Below, piece by piece: positions 1 through 4,968 of a stretch of 8,681 bases of DNA. The stretch spans positions 1 through 8,681 of the forward strand of contig JAZSMZ010000081.1 in the NCBI GenBank assembly GCA_045536155.1. Reading direction: 5' to 3'. The stretch's first letter is position 1. The number at the start of each line of letters is the position of its first letter. The translations under genes were made by a program, and so were the position numbers. This DNA comes from JAZQNC01 sp045536155 (GTDB lineage: Bacteria; Bacillota; Clostridia; Oscillospirales; CAG-272). The notes under the pieces were generated by a model. The model was not told where the DNA came from and made no database searches. It worked only from the letters and a program-made list of their open reading frames with translations.

Positions 1-18
1 ATGGCTACGATCCGACTT

Positions 19-77
19 CCTTACGCTAAAACATCCTTATGAGAAGTAGCGTAAAGGCTGCTTTTTTATTTTTTTAA
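19..77 (+). terminator. Rho-independent terminator of an off-window rightward gene
   Basis: The arms TTACGCT (21-27) and AGCGTAA (48-54) pair, with CC (19-20) able to extend onto GG (56-57) across a bulged A. A smaller CTT/AAG pairing lies inside the loop. A T-rich run follows at 62-77 on the + strand. The minus strand has no T run after the hairpin, so it does not serve the leftward gene that ends at 83. It implies a rightward gene ending in the first ~50 bases. All three forward frames hit a stop there (25-27, 40-42, 47-49), so the true frame cannot be chosen and no partial CDS is called. Confidence 0.65.
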
Positions 78-82
78 ATCAA

Positions 83-601
83 TCACACGTTCTCGTTGAA
101 TATCTGCATGAATGCGTCGCGCTCGTCAGCACTTGCAACGACGTACACAACGTATACGCCCTTCTGAACCGCCTTTGCACCGTCGAGCTTGGGTGTTTCT
201 TCGGGAAGGTAGTTGAAGTTTTCCCAGTTGTCACGGGTGGTGTCAATGTGGCTCTGCAGATTTTCACAAAGAGCATTTGCCGATTTGTCGTCGGTTGCTT
301 TGAAGATGCCGTACTGGTCGATGGCAGTGCCCATCGTCTGAATGCGCACGGTGTATTCCTCCACGTTTGTAAGATCGACCGACATCATTGCCTCAACGTA
401 GTCGTCCTCAACTGCGGTGAGCTTGGATGCGTTTGCAAGGGCACCTTCAAGCATCGTAGCAAAGGTGGGAATGTCGGGAGTAACAACCTCTTTGCCTTCG
501 TCAACGGTTGTTTCGTCAGCATTAGGGGAATTGCTTGAGCATGATGCAAAAACAAGCATTGAAATAATGGCCAGAATGAGTGCGAGTAATCTCTTTTTCA
601 T
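83..601 (-). CDS. DUF4358-type lipoprotein
   Basis: A 172-residue secreted lipoprotein. The signal peptide runs from MKKRLLALILA through a hydrophobic stretch to the lipobox FASC, giving lipidation at Cys21. A short acidic linker follows (about 22-45). The rest resembles the DUF4358 domain common in Clostridia: a GIFKATDD segment, then a helical stretch, then a YLPEE-like motif, and a C-terminal strand YVVYVVASADE before a short helix. The domain's function is unknown. The start is supported by a CTTCCTTT complement (SD AAAGGAAG, 611-618) nine bases upstream. The upstream gene for the SGNH hydrolase stops 27 bases before, so the two are almost certainly one operon. DUF4358 proteins often sit near SGNH hydrolases and MBOAT acyltransferases, which suggests a role in modifying a cell-surface polymer. 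That role is inference only. No terminator was found directly after the stop. Confidence 0.85.
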   Translation of the reverse strand: MKKRLLALILAIISMLVFASCSSNSPNADETTVDEGKEVVTPDIPTFATMLEGALANASKLTAVEDDYVEAMMSVDLTNVEEYTVRIQTMGTAIDQYGIFKATDDKSANALCENLQSHIDTTRDNWENFNYLPEETPKLDGAKAVQKGVYVVYVVASADERDAFMQIFNENV

Positions 602-628
602 GATAGTGATCTTCCTTTATGTTATTCT

Positions 629-1777
629 TTATTCTACGTCTTCAAATATCGGAGGGGGAAGCGTTTCTGTATTGCCTTGGTCGAAAATCGGTTCGGTAGT
701 TACCGATCCTTCCGTTTCTGTTTCGTACGTTGTCTCTTCCGAGATCTCTTCTGTCGTGTTCGCAGTCGTTTCTTCAAACGTTTCGGGGGCGGTTGTATCT
801 GCGGGGCGTCCAACGTATGACGGAATCATGTGAGTTTTGATATAATCGAGCTCGATGCTGTATCCCGTGTAGTTGAGATGAAGTCCGTCACCGTTCTGAT
901 ATTTGGCAGGCAAAAATCCGTCCTGCCCGATAAGCGCGGTCGCTGTAGCAAGATAATAAAGTCCCTTTTCGGTAGCAAGCTCGGCGATCCAGCGGTTGCC
1001 CATGGCGATTTTTACGTTGTTTATCGAATTGATCTTCTGATAGTGCGAGGCAACGGGAAACATCGATTGCAAAATTATCTTTGTATTCGGACTTGCTTGC
1101 AGAATAGAGTCAACAAGCGCACCGTAAGCGTATTTAAAATCGGCTTCCTTCATAAATGAGATGCCGTTTACACCGAGGGTAATTACCATGATCTCGGGCT
1201 TTGCTCTCGCCGCAGCTTCGGCGATCGGAATCTCGCTGCCGTCTTCGGGATATACGATGGTTACGTATTTTGCCATCGACAGGGTAATGGTACCGCTTCG
1301 GGGGGTCCATACCTGCTTTGTGTTCTTCTGACCGGGCAAAATACCGTATGCTTTAAGACCGTATGTGGTCGAGTCTCCCAAAAATACGATCCTGCTCAGA
1401 TAATCGTCCCCTCCGTTTTCAGTGGCCGCCAGAACTGCGGACGGATAATCGGCGATGATCTGCTTCATTGCATTGTAGAAGGTGGGATCGTAGTCGGGAA
1501 GAGGAGAGGTGGTTTCCTCTTCGGTAGTCTCTTCTTCGGTTTCGGGAGGAAGGGTATAACCTATATCTCCAATATCAAAGGGATTTGTCATAGAGGGTAA
1601 AAGAGCATAGTTTTCCTGCGCCAAAATTGGATTGGGGCTTGTGGGAATATGGGCATTCTGACCGTTCGATCTGATCGACAAAACAAAAAGAGAGCCAATC
1701 ATTGTGGCCAATGCCAGCGAGGCAATTATTACTTTTACTGTTGATGACTGTTCATTATTTCTTCTGTAACGATTCAT
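629..1777 (-). CDS. Membrane-anchored SGNH/GDSL hydrolase
   Basis: A 382-residue protein with a short basic N terminus and one membrane segment (about 14-34), so the catalytic part should be extracellular. A proline-, glutamate- and threonine-rich stalk spans about 76-95. The SGNH fold follows: block I FLGDSTTYG with nucleophile Ser136, a block III-like LGVNG with Asn204, and block V DGLHLN with Asp297 and His300 completing the triad. The tail (about 325-382) is again rich in Glu and Thr and looks disordered. The family removes or transfers acyl or acetyl groups on esters, often cell-wall or capsule polysaccharides; the substrate here is not visible. Upstream lies a plausible sigma-A promoter (1851-1878) and a weak GGATGG-like ribosome site. 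It is the first gene of an operon with the DUF4358 lipoprotein. The hydrolase call is firm; substrate and partner are not known. Confidence 0.88.
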   Translation of the reverse strand: MNRYRRNNEQSSTVKVIIASLALATMIGSLFVLSIRSNGQNAHIPTSPNPILAQENYALLPSMTNPFDIGDIGYTLPPETEEETTEEETTSPLPDYDPTFYNAMKQIIADYPSAVLAATENGGDDYLSRIVFLGDSTTYGLKAYGILPGQKNTKQVWTPRSGTITLSMAKYVTIVYPEDGSEIPIAEAAARAKPEIMVITLGVNGISFMKEADFKYAYGALVDSILQASPNTKIILQSMFPVASHYQKINSINNVKIAMGNRWIAELATEKGLYYLATATALIGQDGFLPAKYQNGDGLHLNYTGYSIELDYIKTHMIPSYVGRPADTTAPETFEETTANTTEEISEETTYETETEGSVTTEPIFDQGNTETLPPPIFEDVE

Positions 1778-1850
1778 TTTATATCCATCCGAATTACGGA
1801 ATTGTTGTTTATATTATATTATGGAATTCAAAAAATAATATTCAAATAAT

Positions 1851-1878
1851 ATTATAACATAAGTATCGGTAAATTCAA
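1851..1878 (-). promoter_or_regulatory. Sigma-A promoter of the SGNH hydrolase/DUF4358 operon
   Basis: Read on the minus strand: -35 TTGAAT (1873-1878), a 16-base spacer, and -10 TATAAT (1851-1856) preceded by TG one base upstream, forming an extended -10. It lies 74 bases before the ATG at 1777. A second TATAAT-like box closer to the gene has no matching -35 at normal spacing. The 5' leader is AT-rich and no riboswitch-like structure was seen. Confidence 0.65.
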
Positions 1879-1912
1879 GATGTTTGTGAAATTTATTGTC
1901 GATTTTTTTCCG

Positions 1913-1945
1913 AAAAACAAAGCTCCGCATTTTTGCGGAGCTTTG
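1913..1945 (-). terminator. Terminator after the sigG fragment
   Basis: A perfect 11-bp stem, CAAAGCTCCGC (1918-1928) with GCGGAGCTTTG (1935-1945), encloses a six-base loop. On the minus strand a TTTTT run follows (1913-1917). It sits 10 bases past the end of the sigG fragment and is the normal 3' end of that gene. The 3' side of sigG is therefore intact and only the 5' side is missing. Confidence 0.88.
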
Positions 1946-1954
1946 TAAATCGTC

Positions 1955-2467
1955 TTACTGCATATTGCATCTCATTTTGTCGATCGCACCCTTTTCAAGA
2001 CGGGATACCTGCGCCTGCGATATCCCGATCTCCTCGGCGATCTCCATTTGCGTGCGTCCTCTGAAAAAACGGAGGTTTATTATATTCCGTTCGCGTTCGG
2101 AAAGCTGCTTTAAGGCCTCGCGAAGAGCTATATCGTCAAGCCAGGCATCGTCGGAGCTGGAATTGTCCTGTATTGAATCCATAACGCAGAGATTGTCGCT
2201 ACCGCCGTCGCTGTATACGGGATCGAAAAGGGACATAGGCTCAACTATTGCTTCGAGAGCGGACGATATTTCTGCCTCGGTCGCCTCTATTCCGCTTTCA
2301 TTGAGAGCGGCGGTAATTTGGGCGAGCGTTGGTTCAGAGCCTATTTTTCGGGAAAGTGCTTCTTTGGCGGAAAGAGCCTTGTAGGCAAGATCACGTACCG
2401 ATCTGCTGACGCGCAGGGTATTGTTGTCGCGCAGATAACGGCGTATTTCACCTATTATCATTGGCAT
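1955..2467 (-). pseudogene. sigG: 5'-truncated RNA polymerase sigma-G factor
   Basis: The 170-residue frame matches the last ~160 residues of sigma-G (about 260 residues in B. subtilis). It starts at PMIIGEIRRYLRDNN, the end of region 2.4, and continues through RVSRSVRDLAYKAL (region 3) and the VYSDGG segment. Region 4 has LSERERNIINLRF and the helix-turn-helix TQMEIAEEIGISQAQVSRLEK (about 139-159). Regions 2.1-2.3, which bind core polymerase and melt the -10 DNA, are absent. In frame, only 14 unrelated codons precede the ATG before a stop at 2510-2512. There is no Shine-Dalgarno site, and no other frame restores the missing half. Normal sigG lies after spoIIGA-sigE; here an unrelated lipoprotein gene and its terminator come first. 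There are no internal stops or frameshifts, so the loss is recent, the 5' half is elsewhere, or the join is an assembly artefact. The sigma-G identity is firm; pseudogene status is inferred. Confidence 0.85.
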
Positions 2468-2531
2468 GACACGTTTGTTGTGAAACCGTTCGCTCGGGCA
2501 AAAAAACGATTATAATATTTGCGTTCGATAT

Positions 2532-2563
2532 ATAAAAAAGGAGCATGGGTTAACTCATGCTCC
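2532..2563 (-). terminator. Palindromic terminator after the Met-rich lipoprotein gene
   Basis: The arms GGAGCATG (2540-2547) and CATGCTCC (2556-2563) pair perfectly around an inner GTTAAC palindrome (2549-2554). On the minus strand TTTTTT follows at once. On the + strand a T-rich run also follows (about 2565-2577), so it could work in both directions. It separates the lipoprotein gene from the truncated sigG and should limit read-through into that fragment. Confidence 0.85.
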
Positions 2564-2602
2564 GATTTTTCTTTTTTGATGTATGTTTGCCTGAACGGAA
2601 AA

Positions 2603-3370
2603 TTAACCGAGAATCTCGCTGGCGTCAACTTCCTCATATTCGTCGGCATCTGCGGGAACGGTGATTTTCGCAATATTGTCATAGGAGTATTCAGCGCTCA
2701 TGTTCATAGTGATGGTTGTTGTTTCATCACCAATGGTAGCAGTATACACACAGCGCATATCTATCGACTCGTATTTGCCCTTGTTCAAAGTGAGCGTATA
2801 GCTCATCTCGCTTACTTCTACTTCGGCGCTGGCGCCCATGCTTTCAAGCTGCTCGGAAACGACATCGTTTAATACTTTAGATCCGTCTTCGCTGAGACCG
2901 GTGCAGGTAATATACTTCTTGCCATCCTTGCTCTCAACGGTCATCTCGGAAAAATCGTCGGGCATTAATAACATTTGTGCGTTGCTGTCTTCAATAAACT
3001 CTTGATACTGTTCTTCGGTCATGGTTGCTTTCATCTTTACGCTTTCACCGAACAGTTCAATGTCGTAATACATGACCATATCTACAATTGTGGCATCAAG
3101 AGCAACGGTGAGTCCCATAACGTCCATGCTCATGTTCATGGCAAAATTGTTGCCATCTGTAACAGTAGGTATTTCCATGTTCATCATCGAAAATACTTCA
3201 TTGAGCTCTTCATTGTCTGTTTCAAAATTAAACTTTAATGTCGCAGCATAGGGACCCTCTTTCAAAGCAGCATCAGCTTTCTCGATAAGGGTCTGCGGAT
3301 CATCGCCGCAGGAGACAAACATTGCGCACAAAAGGGAGAGTGCTATTACAAGTGCTAAAATCTTTTTCAT
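2603..3370 (-). CDS. Methionine-rich acidic lipoprotein of unknown function
   Basis: A 255-residue secreted lipoprotein. MKK and a hydrophobic core lead to the lipobox FVSC, giving lipidation at Cys21. The mature part alternates short acidic stretches with beta-strand-like segments of alternating polarity (for example MKATMTEEQYQEF and MSYTLTLNKGKYESIDMR). This recalls LolA/LppX-like lipid-binding or DUF6612-type lipoproteins, but that similarity is by impression only. Methionine is unusually common, near 9% by my count, with runs such as SMMNM and AMNMSMDVM. The start at 3370 is preferred over an in-frame ATG at 3391 because CCTTT (3378-3382, SD AAAGG) sits seven bases before it and the signal peptide then begins MKK. 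It is a single-gene unit with a strong promoter (3416-3445) and terminator (2532-2563). No specific function is proposed. Confidence 0.8.
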   Translation of the reverse strand: MKKILALVIALSLLCAMFVSCGDDPQTLIEKADAALKEGPYAATLKFNFETDNEELNEVFSMMNMEIPTVTDGNNFAMNMSMDVMGLTVALDATIVDMVMYYDIELFGESVKMKATMTEEQYQEFIEDSNAQMLLMPDDFSEMTVESKDGKKYITCTGLSEDGSKVLNDVVSEQLESMGASAEVEVSEMSYTLTLNKGKYESIDMRCVYTATIGDETTTITMNMSAEYSYDNIAKITVPADADEYEEVDASEILG

Positions 3371-3415
3371 ATTATTACCTTTCTTTCGCAAATTTCTTTG
3401 CGTTTACTTTAGTTC

Positions 3416-3445
3416 ATTATATCATAAACTGCCATATCTTGTCAA
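3416..3445 (-). promoter_or_regulatory. Strong sigma-A promoter of the Met-rich lipoprotein gene
   Basis: On the minus strand: consensus -35 TTGACA (3440-3445), an 18-base spacer, and consensus -10 TATAAT (3416-3421) with an upstream TG giving an extended -10. It lies 45 bases before the ATG at 3370. This is the closest match to consensus in the window and suggests high vegetative expression. Confidence 0.85.
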
Positions 3446-3482
3446 TGGTTTGCCGACATATTATGTTATCATAGTTTTATGC

Positions 3483-3517
3483 AAAGAAAAACGGCACCCT
3501 TATATCAGAGTGCCGTT
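3483..3517 (-). terminator. Terminator after the TSCPD gene
   Basis: The arms AACGGCAC (3490-3497) and GTGCCGTT (3510-3517) form an 8-bp stem with a 12-base loop. On the minus strand it is followed by TTTTTCTTT. It ends the SPFH-TSCPD transcription unit 24 bases past the stop at 3541. Confidence 0.8.
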
Positions 3518-3540
3518 GATTGCTGTATAACTGTTTTTTG

Positions 3541-3792
3541 TCAGCCCTCAGCCAGGGCTTTTTTCAATGCCTGTGCAAACTGATCGGCACAGGATGTGTT
3601 TTTAAATCCGCAGGTATTGCCTTCAAGACGGGAGATAAGCTCTGTTGCAGTCATGCCCTCGGCCAAAAGTGCGATGGCCTTGAGATTGCCGTTGCATCCG
3701 CCGGTGAAGGCTACGTTGCTTACGATGCCGTCGTTGATCTCAAAATCAACTTTAGAGGAGCAAACGCCTTTGTTGTTGTAAGAAAAGGTCAT
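3541..3792 (-). CDS. Small TSCPD-domain protein (TIGR03905-like)
   Basis: An 83-residue cytosolic protein. It shows the pattern of the TIGR03905 TSCPD family: GVCSSKVDFEI at the start, FTGGCNGNLKAI (about 29-40), GNTCGFKNTSCADQFAQAL near the end. Four cysteines at 11, 33, 61 and 68 suggest metal binding or redox chemistry. TSCPD domains also occur at the C terminus of some ribonucleotide reductases, where they are thought to bind a metal. The free-standing protein has no established role. Its length is normal for the family. A GAAAGGA ribosome site precedes the ATG. It follows the SPFH gene by 29 bases, with no terminator between, and ends at a clear terminator, so the two are probably co-transcribed. 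Whether they act together is unknown. Confidence 0.88.
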   Translation of the reverse strand: MTFSYNNKGVCSSKVDFEINDGIVSNVAFTGGCNGNLKAIALLAEGMTATELISRLEGNTCGFKNTSCADQFAQALKKALAEG

Positions 3793-3821
3793 TTTGATAC
3801 AATCCTTTCAATAACGATACA

Positions 3822-4697
3822 TTATTTGTCCATATCAAGGATGGGAAGCATGCCCTCAGCACCGTAGAACTGGGGAAGTTCACCGTTCCAGCCGTTTGCC
3901 TCGATGTAGGCGATAAGCTCTTTGGTGATAGATTCGGCGAGCTTCTTGTTAGCCTCAGCTTCAGCCTCTGCCTTGATCTCGATGGAGTATGCATCTGCGT
4001 CTGCGGCGATCTTCTTTACCTCAGCCTCAGCTTCAGCGCTTATAACCTGTCTTTCGGCCTCTGCCTGAGCCTCGCGTACCTTCTGCTCCTGCTCAATTGC
4101 CGACTGAAGCTTAGCCTGCTCAGCTACCTGCTTCTGCTCAACAGCGGTGGTAAATACGTCGGAGAAATCGATATCTTCAACGGAAGTATTGATAAGCTCG
4201 ATACCGTATACCTTAAGCTCGGGAGCGAGGAGCTGGGCGATCTCGTCGGAGAGGATCTCGCGGCTTGCTACGAGGTTTTCAGCGGAGTATTTGGCAAATA
4301 CAGCCTTGACGTTTTCGTGAATGCGGGGTTCCATAACGGTGGTGTAGTAGTAAGCACCTACCTCGCGGTAAAGATTCTGGGAGGTCTCGCGGTCTACCGA
4401 GTAGTTGACAGAGCAGGTGATGTCTACCTGCTGGATGTCGCTGGAAAATGCCTGAGTCATAATGGTAGCCTTCTGTGCACGGTTATCCATGTTGATAACC
4501 TTCTGCCAAGGCATTTTGAAATGGATACCCTCGTCGAGTATGTAGCTTTCAACCTTACCGAAGGTTGTTACAACGCCGGTGTGACCGGTGGGAACTTCAG
4601 CAATACAAGAGGATATGGCAACTGCAATAAGTACAAGAATAATCGCAACTATTACAAGTGCTACCTTTCCTGCTTTTTTAGAACCTGATCTTGACAT
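3822..4697 (-). CDS. SPFH/Band 7 (prohibitin-type) membrane protein
   Basis: A 291-residue protein with a basic start, one N-terminal membrane segment (about 12-30), then an SPFH/Band 7 domain (about 33-200) including VPTGHTGVVTTFGKV and the DITCSVNYSVD strand region. A long Ala/Glu/Lys-rich coiled coil follows (about 180-260), then a short C-terminal tail. Members form membrane-bound oligomeric rings or microdomain scaffolds, like prohibitin, HflC/HflK and flotillin, and often regulate membrane proteases. No partner protease is nearby. ATG at 4697 is chosen over a TTG at 4703 because the AAGGAG ribosome site (complement CTCCTT, 4705-4710) is seven bases from the ATG but only one from the TTG. 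A sigma-A promoter is at 4769-4797. Divergent from spoIVA and followed by the TSCPD gene. Family assignment is firm; cellular role is not. Confidence 0.92.
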   Translation of the reverse strand: MSRSGSKKAGKVALVIVAIILVLIAVAISSCIAEVPTGHTGVVTTFGKVESYILDEGIHFKMPWQKVINMDNRAQKATIMTQAFSSDIQQVDITCSVNYSVDRETSQNLYREVGAYYYTTVMEPRIHENVKAVFAKYSAENLVASREILSDEIAQLLAPELKVYGIELINTSVEDIDFSDVFTTAVEQKQVAEQAKLQSAIEQEQKVREAQAEAERQVISAEAEAEVKKIAADADAYSIEIKAEAEAEANKKLAESITKELIAYIEANGWNGELPQFYGAEGMLPILDMDK

Positions 4698-4768
4698 AAT
4701 CAATCTCCTTTTCGATTAAATGATACTTACAAAAAATCTCAAAATGTATGATCTTTCGATTAATACCG

Positions 4769-4797
4769 ATTATATCATAAAGAGTCGCGCTTGTAAA
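4769..4797 (-). promoter_or_regulatory. Sigma-A promoter of the SPFH-TSCPD operon
   Basis: On the minus strand: -35 TTTACA (4792-4797), a 17-base spacer, -10 TATAAT (4769-4774) with an extended TG one base upstream. It lies 71 bases before the ATG at 4697. Spacing and both boxes are close to consensus. Confidence 0.75.
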
Positions 4798-4800
4798 TAA

Positions 4801-4855
4801 CACATTAATACAATTTACAATAAAATTGTCATGTGTTTATGATTTTTTAAAAATC
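4801..4855. repeat. Two short inverted repeats in the divergent spacer
   Basis: The first is a nested dyad: CACAT (4801-4805) with ATGTG (4831-4835), enclosing CAATTT (4811-4816) with AAATTG (4823-4828). The second is GATTTTT (4841-4847) with AAAAATC (4849-4855) around a single T. Both lie just upstream of the leftward SPFH promoter and between the two divergent genes. They could be operators, or chance dyads in AT-rich DNA. No known regulator motif was recognised. Confidence 0.35.
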
Positions 4856-4889
4856 ACGGCGGCGCTTTATAAAAATAATCACAAGACAA

Positions 4890-4918
4890 TCATATTTCGC
4901 ATAGCGCAATAATAGAAT
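4890..4918 (+). promoter_or_regulatory. Probable sigma-E promoter of spoIVA
   Basis: -35 TCATATT (4890-4896) fits the sigma-E pattern KMATATT fully. After a 14-base spacer, AATAGAAT (4911-4918) matches six of eight positions of CATACAnT. The predicted start of transcription is near 4925, about 44 bases before the ATG. spoIVA is a known sigma-E gene in B. subtilis, so a mother-cell promoter is expected here. No sigma-A promoter was seen in the rightward direction. The -10 is imperfect at two positions, including the first C. Confidence 0.5.
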
Positions 4919-4919
4919 G

Positions 4920-4940
4920 TATCAAAACGCATTTTTGATA
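4920..4940. repeat. Perfect inverted repeat at the spoIVA start region
   Basis: TATCAAAA (4920-4927) and TTTTGATA (4933-4940) are exact inverse copies around five bases. The dyad begins two bases after the proposed -10 and covers the predicted transcription start, 17 bases before the GGAGG ribosome site. It could be an operator for a repressor or co-regulator of spoIVA, or a weak hairpin at the mRNA 5' end. It is not followed by a T run, so it is not a terminator. Confidence 0.5.
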
Positions 4941-4968
4941 TGCTATTCACAAAAATCGGAGGTTGTTT

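Noticed and set aside
417..833. A plus-strand open frame spanning the DUF4358 and SGNH genes
   Set aside because: It is antisense to two supported genes and its serine/valine-rich product reflects the Glu/Thr-rich codons of the opposite strand.
1501..1560. A repeated ttcggt/cttcttcggt tract as a possible DNA repeat element
   Set aside because: It encodes the low-complexity Glu/Thr stalk of the SGNH hydrolase; the repetition follows from the codons.
1955..2700. A simple frameshift in a full-length sigG
   Set aside because: None of the minus-strand frames upstream of 2467 encodes sigma region 2.1-2.3. The space is taken by a terminator and the end of another gene, so the 5' half is absent rather than shifted.
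2468..4697. A skin-like excisable element next to the sigG break
   Set aside because: No recombinase, phage gene or matching repeat was seen in the flanking 2.2 kb, which holds ordinary genes with their own promoters and terminators. A distant element end outside the window cannot be excluded.
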